In this document: positions 14,525-25,208 of the stretch, piece by piece | How the letters are laid out: each line of letters starts with the position of its first letter | Position numbering within the stretch: the stretch's first letter is position 1 | Assembly: GCF_015159745.1 (NCBI RefSeq) | Contig: NZ_JADDOJ010000031.1 | Span: 1-45,114 of the forward strand | DNA length: 45,114 nucleotides | Direction of reading: 5' to 3' | Source: Ramlibacter aquaticus | GTDB lineage: Bacteria > Pseudomonadota > Gammaproteobacteria > Burkholderiales > Burkholderiaceae_C | Notes under the pieces: generated by a model | What the model was told of the DNA's origin: nothing | What the model saw: only the letters and a program-made list of their open reading frames with translations | Databases searched by the model: none | Made by a program: the position numbers and the translations under genes

Positions 14525-16789
14525 TCAGCGGTCGGGCAGTGAGGCCTGCGATTCCACCTGCGGGCGCAGTGCCGCGGGCACCTGCGACAAGACCCGATCG
14601 CGCTCCCGCGCAGGAAGGCGTGCCAGGGCCTGGCGCCAGGTGGCCACGGCCGCGTCAGGCTTGCCCAGGGGGCCGGCCTGCAGCTGGGCCAGCTCGAGCA
14701 GGCCCGGCAGCACCTGGTAGGGCCAGCGCGCCAGGCGGGTCTGCAGCGCCTTCTCGGCGGTGGCCAGGTCGCCCTGCTTGCGCGAGAGCAGGTACACCGC
14801 GTTGAGCAGGTCGAAGTCGGCCACGCCCTGGGCCATGACCTCGCGGGCGCGTGCCAGCGCCTCGGCGTCGCGCCCCTGGCGGCTCAGCACCAGCACCTCC
14901 AGCGAGAGCACCGAGGGCGCCTCCGGGTGGATGGCCTTGGCCCGCGCCAGGAACTCGGCCGCACGGTCCACCTGCCCTTCGCTCAGGTAGCCGCGGGCGA
15001 TGTTGGTCATGATGGCCACGATGTAGGGCCGCGACGAGATCACGCTTTCCCAGAGCGGGATCGCGTCCTTCCAGTCGCCCCAGCGCGCCAGCTCGTCGGC
15101 GACGATGGGCGTGATCTTGCGGTAGTGGCGGTTGATGTCCACGCCCTCGTGCACCAGGCGCAGCATCTCGGTCTTCATGGGCGCCCACTGGGGGTCGTTC
15201 GGACGGCCGGAGGCGGTGATGGTGAGCGCCATGCGCGTGGCCCGTACCAGCTTGCGCTCGCACTCGGCGGCCTGCTGGCTGATCCAGGCCGCCAGGGCCA
15301 GCGCCAGCGCGGCCGCGACCGCGCAGGCCAGCGAGCGCGACGGCCGCCAGGGCAGCGCCTGGGCACCCAGGCGCCCGCCCAGCCCCATGCGCGCGTCGGA
15401 CGCCGCCAACGCGCCCAGGCAGAGCGCGAACAGCGCCCCGGTCGAGGCCATGCGCCAGGCGAAGCCCACGTTGCTGACGACGAACAGCGCCAACAGGCTG
15501 GACAGCAGCACCGCGCGCCAGGGCGCCTCGGCCCGCGCGACCTCGTCCTGATTTCGCAGGGTGTCGCGCAGCGCGCGCAGCAGCCAGGCCACCAGGCCGG
15601 CCAGGAACAGCCAGCCCACGAGGCCGTATTCAGCGACGAGTTGCAGGAACTCGTTGTGCACGTAGTAGTCGGTCTCCAGCTGGGCGTCGTCGGGCTGGTA
15701 GAGCGGTACGTCGTTCTCCCAGGCGCCGGCGCCCACGCCGCTGAGGGGCCGCGCGGCGATCATGCGGCCGGTGGCACGCCACATCACCATGCGCACGCCC
15801 AGCGATTCGTCCCCAGGGCGGATCGAGGCCGTGCGGGTGAAGGCACGGGCCAGGGCCGTGTTGCCGCGGCCCTCCTCCACGATCTTGGGGTTGCCCGTGG
15901 GCAGCGAGCCCAGGCCCAGCACGGTGGCCAAGAGCAGCCCGAGCACGCCCCAGCGCGCAGGCCGGGCCCAGCCCCGCCAGCCCAGCCGGTCGCGGTACAG
16001 CCAGGCGGCGAGCGGCCACAGCACCAGCAGTTGCAGCCACAGGGCGATCAGGGCGGCCCGGGTGCCCGTCATCAGGATGGCGGTGATCACCCAGCCGTTG
16101 CTCAGGGCCAGCAGCGCCGCCGGGCCGCTGCGGCGCGCCCGGCCCAGCAGCAGCATGGAAAAAGGCAGGGTGCAGACCGCGAACTCGGCGAAGAAGTTGC
16201 GGTTGATGAAGGTCGACGCCGGGTTGGGACCCTGGGGGAAGAAGCCGAAGTCGACCAGGAACTGCAGCACCGCCCAGGTGGACGCCACCACGGCACCCGC
16301 ATGCACGGCCAGGGCCAGCCCGGCCATGCGCTCGCGGCTGAAGGTGTTCAGCGTGAGCCAGGCGATCAGCGCGAACAGGAACCACCGGATCGCCTCCACC
16401 CCGGCGAGGTAGACCTGCGACCAGGCCATGCTGCCCAGGGCGTAGGCGCACAGCAGCAGTGGCAGCCACACGCCGGCGTGCCAGCGCAGGGGCGTGGCCT
16501 GGCGCCGCAGTTCCCAGAAGAAGGCGACGGCCGCGCCCAGCGAGAAGAAGGCCACGACGATGGACTTCAAGGTGTCCTGCAGCATCTCCTCGTTGGGGAC
16601 GCCCAGGGCGGGGGCGAGCAGGATCATGAGCCCCAGCAACAGGGCGATCCCGGTGCTGCCGGCCTCGGCAGGGAGGGCCGCGGCGGTCGTGGGCACCACG
16701 GCGGCAGGGGGCACCTGCAGCCCGGGGACGGGCATGGCGGCCGCAGCCGCGGCGGCGCGCACGGGCGATGCGTTGCGGCGGCGGCCCAT
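14525..16789 (-). CDS. O-antigen ligase / pilin glycosyltransferase family protein with TPR tail
   Basis: 754 residues from ATG 16789. Roughly residues 45-500 carry about a dozen membrane helices with the Wzy_C (WaaL/PglL) domain: GPNPASTFINRNFFAEFAVC in the first part, and in the large periplasmic loop AARPLSGVGAGAWENDVPLY and YYVHNEFLQLVAEYGLVGW, the H-N-x-x-L-x-x-x-x-E-x-G motif of O-oligosaccharyltransferases. The C-terminal ~230 residues are periplasmic TPR-like helices (YLSEGQVDRAAEFLARAKAI; VYLLSRKQGDLATAEKALQT). Members transfer lipid-linked glycans to lipid A core or to pilin. Length and TPR tail favour a PglL/PilO-type protein O-oligosaccharyltransferase, but no glycan or pilin genes are nearby, so the acceptor is unknown. 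It follows the thioesterase-GNAT gene by two bases. Confidence 0.85.
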   Translation of the reverse strand: MGRRRNASPVRAAAAAAAMPVPGLQVPPAAVVPTTAAALPAEAGSTGIALLLGLMILLAPALGVPNEEMLQDTLKSIVVAFFSLGAAVAFFWELRRQATPLRWHAGVWLPLLLCAYALGSMAWSQVYLAGVEAIRWFLFALIAWLTLNTFSRERMAGLALAVHAGAVVASTWAVLQFLVDFGFFPQGPNPASTFINRNFFAEFAVCTLPFSMLLLGRARRSGPAALLALSNGWVITAILMTGTRAALIALWLQLLVLWPLAAWLYRDRLGWRGWARPARWGVLGLLLATVLGLGSLPTGNPKIVEEGRGNTALARAFTRTASIRPGDESLGVRMVMWRATGRMIAARPLSGVGAGAWENDVPLYQPDDAQLETDYYVHNEFLQLVAEYGLVGWLFLAGLVAWLLRALRDTLRNQDEVARAEAPWRAVLLSSLLALFVVSNVGFAWRMASTGALFALCLGALAASDARMGLGGRLGAQALPWRPSRSLACAVAAALALALAAWISQQAAECERKLVRATRMALTITASGRPNDPQWAPMKTEMLRLVHEGVDINRHYRKITPIVADELARWGDWKDAIPLWESVISSRPYIVAIMTNIARGYLSEGQVDRAAEFLARAKAIHPEAPSVLSLEVLVLSRQGRDAEALARAREVMAQGVADFDLLNAVYLLSRKQGDLATAEKALQTRLARWPYQVLPGLLELAQLQAGPLGKPDAAVATWRQALARLPARERDRVLSQVPAALRPQVESQASLPDR

Positions 16790-16791
16790 GG

Positions 16792-17673
16792 TCAGGCCGG
16801 CACCAGCGTGCGCCGCATCGGAACGTGCGGGATGCCCACTTCCTCGAACTCGGGCCCGTTGCGCTGGAAGCCCAGGCCGAGGTAGAAACGCTCCGCGCTG
16901 GTTTGCGCGTTCAGCACCACTTCACGGTCGCCCCGCTCGCGCGCCTTCTGCATCACCGCCTGCATCAGTTCACGTCCCACGCCGCTGCCGCGCAGCACGG
17001 GGTGCACCGCGACGCGGCCGATCAGGGCCACGCCGGGCGCCTGCTGCAGCAGGCGGGCCGTGGCGACGGGCTGGCCCAGCCGGTTCAGGGCGAGCGCGTG
17101 CAGGGCCGTGGCATCCTGGGCGTCGTACTCCTCGTCGGCCGGAATGCCCTGCTCTTGCACGAACACCTGCGTGCGCAGGCGGCTGCAGGGCTCCTGCAAT
17201 TCAGCCCAGGGGCCGGTGCGCAACGCCAGCATGCCTTCGCCCGCCTCGAAGCCTTCGAGGATGGCGCGGAACGCGGGCGGCACGGGGCGGGACTTCTGCG
17301 TCTCGGGGTTGGCAAACACGTACAGCAGCTCGCCGTCGATCAGGCGCTGGTCGCCGCGGAAGATGGTGCCGTGGAAGGCCATGGACGAGGTGCCGATGCG
17401 GCTGCACTTCATGCCGATGTCCAGCCGGTCGTCCAGCCGCGCCGAGGCGTGGAACTCCACCGTCGCCTTCTTCACGTACAGGTCGCCGTCGAACACGTGC
17501 ATCGCGTCGTAGTACGGCAGCGCCAGGGCGCGCCAGTAGTCGGCCACGGCCGTGTCGAAGTACATCAGGTAGTGGGCGTTGAAGACGATCTTCTGCAGAT
17601 CGACCTCGGCCCAGCGCACGCGCAGGCGGTGGAAGAAACGGTAGTCCTTGCGGTGCATGGGGTTCTGGGACAT
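16792..17673 (-). CDS. Hotdog thioesterase fused to ElaA-like GNAT acetyltransferase
   Basis: 293 residues from ATG 17673, four bases after the stop of the hydrolase gene. Residues ~10-140 are a YbgC/FadM-type 4HBT hotdog domain: LRVRWAEVDLQKIVFNAHYL with the active-site Asp (Asp25), YFDTAVADYWRALALPYYDA and VKKATVEFHASARLDDRLDI. Residues ~155-290 are a GNAT domain of the ElaA type: SRLRTQVFVQEQGIPADEEY, the acetyl-CoA pyrophosphate loop VHPVLRGSGVGRELMQAV and AERFYLGLGFQRNGPEF. One part should hydrolyse acyl-CoA and the other transfer an acyl group to an amine; whether the two activities are linked is unknown. There is no frameshift or internal stop between them, so it is a genuine fused reading frame. 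Confidence 0.88.
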   Translation of the reverse strand: MSQNPMHRKDYRFFHRLRVRWAEVDLQKIVFNAHYLMYFDTAVADYWRALALPYYDAMHVFDGDLYVKKATVEFHASARLDDRLDIGMKCSRIGTSSMAFHGTIFRGDQRLIDGELLYVFANPETQKSRPVPPAFRAILEGFEAGEGMLALRTGPWAELQEPCSRLRTQVFVQEQGIPADEEYDAQDATALHALALNRLGQPVATARLLQQAPGVALIGRVAVHPVLRGSGVGRELMQAVMQKARERGDREVVLNAQTSAERFYLGLGFQRNGPEFEEVGIPHVPMRRTLVPA

Positions 17674-17677
17674 GGGC

Positions 17678-18628
17678 TCAGGGGTGGACCTGCAGCGCCC
17701 GCGACAGCGCCGCGGCGGCATCGGCATGCGCCCGGCGCGCCTCGGGCAGGGCGCGGCCCATCTTGATGAATTCGTGGGTGACGCCGCGGTAGATCTCGAG
17801 CTCCACCGGCACGCCGCTCATCCGCAGTTTATCCGCGTAGGCGATGCCGTCGTCCACCATGGGGTCGCACTCGGCCAGGCCGACCCAGGCCGGCGCCACG
17901 CCGTCCAGGTCGGCGGCATTGAGCGGCGCGAAGCGCCAGTCCTCGCGGTCGCGGGCGTCGATGAACTGCTCGAAGAACCAGTCGATGTGCGGCTGCTCCA
18001 GCACCAGCCCCGTGGCGTAGCGCGTGTGGGAGGGTGCCTCCTGCCAGGCGGCCACGCCCGGGTAGATGAGCAGTTGCAGCGCCAGGGGAATGCCGTGGTC
18101 GCGCGCGAGGATCGCGCTGGTGGCGGCCAGCGTGCCGCCCGCGCTGTCGCCGCCCACGGCCAGTCGGGCGGTGTCCAGGCCCAGCGCGGCGCCCTCGGCG
18201 GCCAGCCACTGCAGCGCGTCCCAGGCGTCGTCGAAGGCGGCCGGAAAGCGCCACTCCGGCGCCAGCCTGTAGTCCAGCGACAGCACCGCGCACCCGGACA
18301 GGCGGCTGAGCTCGCGGCACAGGATGTCGTGCGTGGCGACGCTGCCTATCGTGAAGCCGCCGCCGTGCAGGTACAGCAGCACCGGCAGGCGCTGGCTCGA
18401 GGGCGCATAGAGCCGGGCGTCGCGCGGCCCGGCCCGGGTGGGCACCTGCAGCTCCTGCACCCGCGCGAGCGCGGCCTTGGGCACCTCCAGCACATCGGCG
18501 GCGCCTTCGTAGGCCAGACGGGCCTCGCGCGGCGTGTGGCGGTACAGCGGGGTGAAGCCGGCGCGGGCCATGCGCTCCAGCACGGAACGCATCTGCGGCG
18601 TGAGTTCGGGATACTGCGGGAGGAACAA
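17678..18628 (-). CDS. HSL-family alpha/beta hydrolase (carboxylesterase)
   Basis: About 316 residues from TTG 18628; the start is uncertain, since ATG 18592 and ATG 18685 (overlapping the divergent gene) are alternatives. TTG is preferred because a TACGAT -10-like hexamer (18660-18655) would start transcription between the outer ATG and this codon. Hormone-sensitive-lipase features: oxyanion motif HGGGFTIGS (residues 88-96), nucleophile elbow GGDSAGG (Ser162), the acid in GLAECDPMVDDG and the His in YRGVTHEF. It should hydrolyse short- to medium-chain esters in the cytoplasm. It forms a tight run with the thioesterase-GNAT and ligase genes (gaps of 4 and 2 bases). Confidence 0.88.
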   Translation of the reverse strand: MFLPQYPELTPQMRSVLERMARAGFTPLYRHTPREARLAYEGAADVLEVPKAALARVQELQVPTRAGPRDARLYAPSSQRLPVLLYLHGGGFTIGSVATHDILCRELSRLSGCAVLSLDYRLAPEWRFPAAFDDAWDALQWLAAEGAALGLDTARLAVGGDSAGGTLAATSAILARDHGIPLALQLLIYPGVAAWQEAPSHTRYATGLVLEQPHIDWFFEQFIDARDREDWRFAPLNAADLDGVAPAWVGLAECDPMVDDGIAYADKLRMSGVPVELEIYRGVTHEFIKMGRALPEARRAHADAAAALSRALQVHP

Positions 18629-18674
18629 GGCGGGTCGGGCGTTTACAGTGCGGCATCGTACTTCAGGCGGTCCC

Positions 18675-19811
18675 ATGGCACTCATCTATTACCTCACCCA
18701 GATCCAGTTCGACAACGGCGCCATCCAGCTGCTGCACGCCGAATGCCAGCGCACCGGCATCACCCGCCCGCTCGTGGTCACCGATGCCGGCGTGCGCGCC
18801 GCCGGCGTGCTCGACCAGGCGCTCGCCGCCCTGGGCGACCTGCCCCATGCGGTGTTCGACCAGACGCCCTCCAACCCGACCGAGGCCGCCGTGCGCGCCG
18901 CGGTGGAGATCTACAAGGCCCAGCGCTGCGACGGCCTGATCGCGGTGGGCGGCGGCTCGGCCATCGACTGCGCCAAGGGCGTCGCCATCGCCGCCACGCA
19001 CGAGGGCCCGCTCACGCGCTACGCCACCATCGAGGGCGGCTCCGGCCTCATCACGGACAAGGCCGCACCGCTGATCGCCGTGCCCACCACCAGCGGCACC
19101 GGCAGCGAAGTGGCGCGGGGCGCGATCATCATCGTGGACGACCACCGCAAGCTGGGCTTCCACTCCTGGCACCTGCTGCCCAAGGCCGCAATCTGCGATC
19201 CCGAACTGACCTTGGGCCTGCCGCCGCGCCTGACGGCCGCCACCGGCATGGACGCGATCGCCCACTGCATGGAGACCTTCATGTCGGCCGCCTTCAACCC
19301 GCCCGCCGACGGCATCGCGCTGGACGGCCTGGAGCGCGGCTGGGGCTGGATCGAGAAGGCCACGCGCGACGGCAGCGACCGCGAGGCCCGGCTGAACCTG
19401 ATGAGCGCGTCCATGCAGGGCGCCATGGCCTTCCAGAAGGGCCTGGGCTGCGTGCACTCCCTCAGCCACAGCCTGGGCGGCGTGGACCCGCGCCTGCACC
19501 ACGGCACCCTCAACGCCATGTTCCTGCCCGCCGTGATCCGCTTCAACGCGGGCGCGGAATCGGTTCGCAAGGACCGCCGCCTGGAGCGCATGGCCCGCGC
19601 CATGGGCGTGGCCTCGGCCGAGGCCCTGCCGGACGCGGTCCGCGAGATGAACGCCCGCCTGGGCCTGCCCACGGGCCTGGCGCAGATGGGCGTGGAGCGC
19701 AGCATGTTCGCCAGGATCATCGACGGCGCCATGGCCGACCACTGCCACAAGACCAACCCGCGCCTGGCCACGCGGGACGACTACGAGGCGATGCTGGAAG
19801 CCTCGCTCTGA
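18675..19811 (+). CDS. Iron-containing alcohol dehydrogenase
   Basis: 378 residues from ATG 18675 with AGGCGG four bases upstream. Group III (Fe-ADH) features: nucleotide-binding VGGGSAIDCAKG (residues 91-102), VPTTSGTGSEVARGA, and metal ligands Asp193 and His197 in GMDAIAHCMET, His261 in GCVHSLSHSLGG and His276 in LHHGTLNAMFLP. The family reduces aldehydes or oxidises alcohols with NAD(P)(H); the specific substrate (1,3-propanediol, butanol, lactaldehyde and so on) cannot be told. A single-gene unit divergent from the hydrolase gene, ending in a convergent stem-loop shared with the acyltransferase gene. Confidence 0.9.
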   Translation: MALIYYLTQIQFDNGAIQLLHAECQRTGITRPLVVTDAGVRAAGVLDQALAALGDLPHAVFDQTPSNPTEAAVRAAVEIYKAQRCDGLIAVGGGSAIDCAKGVAIAATHEGPLTRYATIEGGSGLITDKAAPLIAVPTTSGTGSEVARGAIIIVDDHRKLGFHSWHLLPKAAICDPELTLGLPPRLTAATGMDAIAHCMETFMSAAFNPPADGIALDGLERGWGWIEKATRDGSDREARLNLMSASMQGAMAFQKGLGCVHSLSHSLGGVDPRLHHGTLNAMFLPAVIRFNAGAESVRKDRRLERMARAMGVASAEALPDAVREMNARLGLPTGLAQMGVERSMFARIIDGAMADHCHKTNPRLATRDDYEAMLEASL

Positions 19812-19844
19812 GGCCCGCGCCGGGCCGGTCACCCGCCCCGGCGC
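19812..19844. terminator. GC-rich stem-loop between convergent genes
   Basis: Overlapping inverted repeats follow the alcohol dehydrogenase stop: GGCCCG-cgc-CGGGCC (19812-19826) and GCGCCGGG (19817-19824) with CCCGGCGC (19837-19844). There is no T-tract on either strand, so this may only stall polymerase or protect 3' ends. Confidence 0.35.
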
Positions 19845-19857
19845 GCCTCGAGGCGCG

Positions 19858-21027
19858 TCAGGCCTGCGCGGAGGCGGGCCCGCCACCCAGCAGGCGCCGC
19901 CCGGTCTGCCGCAAGGGACGCTCGAACCAGCGCTCGCTGGCCCAGGCCAGCGTGCAGGTGGCGGCCAGCAGCACCAGCAGCAGAGCCCCACGCAGCGGTG
20001 TGGCCAGCGATTCCACCGCCCGGGGCGTGAAACGCGGCAGCACGAACCACATCAGGCTGAAGACCAGCAGCGGGTGGATCAGGTAGGTGCCGTAGGTGAC
20101 GTCGCCCAGCCAGGCGGCGACGCGCGACAGGCGGCCGCCCGGCACCCTCACCTGCCCGCTCGCCCAGACCACCGCGAAGCAGGCCGGCACCAGCACCAGG
20201 CCGCGCGTGCCCAGAAGCTCCTGGCCCGGCTCGCCCATCGCCCCGGCCAGCAGCAGGCCCAGCGTGGCCCAGGCGACCAGGCCCGCGGCGAACGGCCAGG
20301 CCAGTGTCCGGGCGCGCCGGGCGTGCCCGATCAGGCAACCGACGAAGAAGTAACCCGCGAAGGCCGGCACCTGGTGGTAGCGGACCGCCGAATCCTCCCA
20401 GCCGTCGGTGCCCACCGTCGCCTGCAGCCAGGCCGCCTGCAGGACCAGCAGCGCGATGCAGGCCGCCGAGGCCCAGGCCGGCCGCCGCACCGCCAGCATC
20501 AGCAGGGGAAACGCCAGGTAGAACACGAACTCGATGCCCAGCGACCAGCCGCCGACCGGCAGCGACCAGACGACCGGGTCATGGAAGCCGAAGAGCAGGC
20601 TCGCATTGAGCGCCAGCCGCAGTGGCATGCCGTCGACCAGGCGGCCATCGCGGGCGTAGAGCATCGCCAGGAACACGGCGGTGACGGCCAGAAACAGGGG
20701 CGCAAGGCGCATCCAGCGCACGGCCAGGAAGCGCAGCACGCCGCCGGGGGCCGGCCCCAGGTCGCCGTAGCTGTAGGCCAGGCTGGCGCCCGAGAGCACG
20801 AAGAACAGGTACACGCCGTAGGTGCCCAGCGCCTGCAGTTCCGCCAGGCCCAGCCAGTACAGCAGGTGGTAGATGGCCACCATGAGGGCGCACAGGCCGC
20901 GCAGCAGGTCCCAGCCCAGCACGCGGCCTGCGCCCGAGACCTGCGCGGCGCCTCGCCCGCGCCGCGCGCGCTGGGCCCGGGGCGCGGCGGCGACGCGGCG
21001 CCGGGCCATGGGCTGGGCGCTGCTCAC
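19858..21027 (-). CDS. Acyltransferase 3 family membrane protein (OafA/YrhL type)
   Basis: 389 residues from GTG 21027, overlapping the patatin stop (GTGA); ATG 21009 is an alternative. About ten membrane helices. Family markers: WDLLRGLCALMVAIYHLLYW with the catalytic-type His near residue 50, LFFVLSGASLAYSYG, RFLAVRWMRLAPLFLAVT, VGGWSLGIEFVFYLAFPLL and DVTYGTYLIHPLLVF. Such proteins O-acylate surface polysaccharide, peptidoglycan or exported small molecules using cytoplasmic acyl donors. No glycan genes adjoin it, so the acceptor is unknown. It is the third gene of the tex-patatin-acyltransferase run. Confidence 0.88.
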   Translation of the reverse strand: MSSAQPMARRRVAAAPRAQRARRGRGAAQVSGAGRVLGWDLLRGLCALMVAIYHLLYWLGLAELQALGTYGVYLFFVLSGASLAYSYGDLGPAPGGVLRFLAVRWMRLAPLFLAVTAVFLAMLYARDGRLVDGMPLRLALNASLLFGFHDPVVWSLPVGGWSLGIEFVFYLAFPLLMLAVRRPAWASAACIALLVLQAAWLQATVGTDGWEDSAVRYHQVPAFAGYFFVGCLIGHARRARTLAWPFAAGLVAWATLGLLLAGAMGEPGQELLGTRGLVLVPACFAVVWASGQVRVPGGRLSRVAAWLGDVTYGTYLIHPLLVFSLMWFVLPRFTPRAVESLATPLRGALLLVLLAATCTLAWASERWFERPLRQTGRRLLGGGPASAQA

Positions 21028-22106
21028 AGGGGCTCGACCCGCGCAGGGTCCGGCTTGTCCAGCCAGGCCGCGAATTCGTCGGCGAGCCGCGCGGATTCGC
21101 GCACCGCCGTGGTCCAGGCCTTCATGCGCGCGGCCAGGTCGGTGCCGTAGCGCGTGAAGTCGGTGCGGTCGGGCAGCTTGGCGTTGGGCAGTGTCGCCAC
21201 CCAGGCCGGGTCCGGCGCCAGCACCACGGTGTTGTCCAGGAAGTGCGTGGCCCCGTGCCGCCACTTGAAGGGCTTGTCCAGCCAGCCGGGCACCACCGCC
21301 TTCTGGAAGTGCGGGTACAGCACGAGGGGGCCGCTGCCGCCGCGGTTCCAGTCCAGGTGCAGGTGGTAGTCGGTGATGCCGCCGTCCCAGTAGGCGCCGC
21401 GGGGCGCGCCCGGGATGTCGTGCACGGCCTGCAGCACGAAAGGGATGGAGCAGCTGGCCTGCAGCGCAGGCCGGAAATTGGCCTCGGTCAGGCCGACCTG
21501 CCGGGTGCGGTAGTCGCCGGTGCCGAAGGGCAGCGGGGTCGCGCCGCCGCCCGCCGAGAACACCACGCGCTCCAGCCAGGCGCCCATGGCCTTGCGGTGC
21601 AGGCCGTTGGTGAGGAAGGCGCCCAGGTAGCCCAGCGGCGTGCCCACGCGGTGCTCGCGCGCGAGCAGGTGCCGCCCGCGCGAGGTGAGGATGTGGAGAC
21701 GGAAACGCGGGTGCGACAGCACCTCCTGCACGCGCCCGCCATAGAAGGCTTCCAGGCCCTGCCCGAAGCGCTCGCTGACGTGCGCCGCGGTGGGCGCCTT
21801 GCGGCCCGGCTCCAGTTCGTAGTCCTGCGCGATGTAGTCGCGCTCCAGCCGCGAGAAGGCGGCGACGCAGTCGTCCAGGCAGGCGGTGGCCATGCGCCAG
21901 GCGCCGATGGACGCGCCCACCAGGTGCACGGGCTGGGTGCTGCGTGCGAGCCAGTCGCCGAAGAGGAAGCGGTCCAGCGGGCCGAGCAGCAGGCCCTTGG
22001 GCCCGCCGGCGGCGGCCGGCACCACGCCCACGTCGGCGGGCTGCAGGCCCTCGCGCGCGATGCGCGCCCGGGCCCGCGGGCCGGCGTGTATGCGTAGCGC
22101 GCTCAT
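21024..22106 (-). CDS. Patatin-like phospholipase
   Basis: 360 residues from ATG 22106, four bases after the tex stop. Patatin hallmarks: oxyanion loop AAAGGPKGLLLG, nucleophile GASIGAW (G-x-S-x-G) and the dyad Asp in YWDGGITDYH. No signal peptide or membrane helix, so a cytoplasmic lipid acyl hydrolase is likely. The protein is longer than minimal bacterial patatins, with a C-terminal region (WRHGATHFLDNTVVLAPDPA) conserved in this subgroup as far as I recognise. Its stop overlaps the start of the acyltransferase gene, suggesting coupled expression of a lipase and a membrane acyltransferase. Confidence 0.88.
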   Translation of the reverse strand: MSALRIHAGPRARARIAREGLQPADVGVVPAAAGGPKGLLLGPLDRFLFGDWLARSTQPVHLVGASIGAWRMATACLDDCVAAFSRLERDYIAQDYELEPGRKAPTAAHVSERFGQGLEAFYGGRVQEVLSHPRFRLHILTSRGRHLLAREHRVGTPLGYLGAFLTNGLHRKAMGAWLERVVFSAGGGATPLPFGTGDYRTRQVGLTEANFRPALQASCSIPFVLQAVHDIPGAPRGAYWDGGITDYHLHLDWNRGGSGPLVLYPHFQKAVVPGWLDKPFKWRHGATHFLDNTVVLAPDPAWVATLPNAKLPDRTDFTRYGTDLAARMKAWTTAVRESARLADEFAAWLDKPDPARVEPL

Positions 22107-22110
22107 GCGC

Positions 22111-24429
<2,319 letters not shown>

Positions 24430-24564
24430 TTGGAAATACGTTCTCTACAGGGAGCGAGCGCGGGAGTTTGCCATACGCACGGACAGCGGGATCCGGCCCC
24501 CGACTACAGCGACGGGCCGCCCGCCGGCCGCACCATGGGCCATTCCATCCGCAAGGAGAACGGC

Positions 24565-25146
24565 ATGCGCGCGCGACTCGTCTTCATCGTCCTGGCTGTG
24601 GTGCTGGTGGGCGGCTTCGCCTGGCAGAACTGGCCTGAAATCACCCGGGATTCGACCCTCACCTTCGGCATCGTGCAGACCACCCTGCCCCTGGGCCTGG
24701 TGCTGCTGGGCGCCCTGGCCGTGGTGCTGGCGGTGTTCCTGTTCAGCAGCGCGGTGCAGGAGTCGCGCCACCTGCTGGACCAGCGCCGCCAGAGCCGCGC
24801 CTTGCAGGCCCAGCGCGACCTGGCGGAAAAGGCCGAGGCCTCCCGCTACACCGAGCTGCGCCAGCACATCGACAGCCGCCTGGGCGAGGTCCGCACCCAG
24901 GGGACGCTGGCCACCTCCGAGTTCGAGCGGGCCATGATGCAGGGCCAGCGCGAGCTGCGCACCCAGCTGGAGCAGGTGCTGCATGTCCTGGCCTCGCGCC
25001 TGGGTGACCTGGAGGCGCGGCTGGCCGCCAGCCCGCTCGCGGCCGGGCCTGCGCAACTGGCGGCCGCCGACGCCGAGCGCACGGCCCGTGCCGCGGCCCG
25101 CGACCTGGGCCGTGCCGACCTGACGCGCGACCGCGTGCCCTTGTGA
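24565..25146 (+). CDS. Inner-membrane protein with coiled coil, LapA/DUF1049-like
   Basis: 193 residues from ATG 24565, with AAGGAGA five bases upstream. Two membrane helices (RLVFIVLAVVLVGGFAWQNW and TLPLGLVLLGALAVVLAVFL) are followed by a long charged helical region (residues ~75-190: QESRHLLDQRRQSRALQAQR, LEQVLHVLASRLGDLEARLA). The two-helix N-terminus with FAWQNW resembles the LapA (DUF1049) domain, which in E. coli helps control lipopolysaccharide synthesis; the coiled-coil tail is longer than in E. coli LapA. The function here is not established. Confidence 0.7.
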   Translation: MRARLVFIVLAVVLVGGFAWQNWPEITRDSTLTFGIVQTTLPLGLVLLGALAVVLAVFLFSSAVQESRHLLDQRRQSRALQAQRDLAEKAEASRYTELRQHIDSRLGEVRTQGTLATSEFERAMMQGQRELRTQLEQVLHVLASRLGDLEARLAASPLAAGPAQLAAADAERTARAAARDLGRADLTRDRVPL

Positions 25147-25157
25147 GCCCTGTGTCG

Positions 25158-25172
25158 GCCCGGCTGCCGGGC
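25158..25172 (+). terminator. Short stem-loop after the LapA-like gene
   Basis: GCCCGG-ctg-CCGGGC lies 12 bases after the stop codon. No T-tract follows, so evidence for termination is weak. Confidence 0.25.
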
Positions 25173-25196
25173 TGATCCGGGGCGTGGCGCGGCGGC

Positions 25197-25202
25197 TAGA
25201 CT
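25197..25202 (+). promoter_or_regulatory. -10-like TAGACT six bases before an ATG
   Basis: TAGACT (4 of 6 to consensus) ends exactly six bases before ATG 25209. The gene has no Shine-Dalgarno site, so a leaderless mRNA is possible. No convincing -35 element. Confidence 0.35.
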
Positions 25203-25208
25203 GCCGCC

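Noticed and set aside
14927..16885. Plus-strand frame of 652 codons opposite the ligase-type gene
   Set aside because: Repetitive Gln/Gly/Arg/His product without any recognisable motif; antisense to a clear membrane protein.
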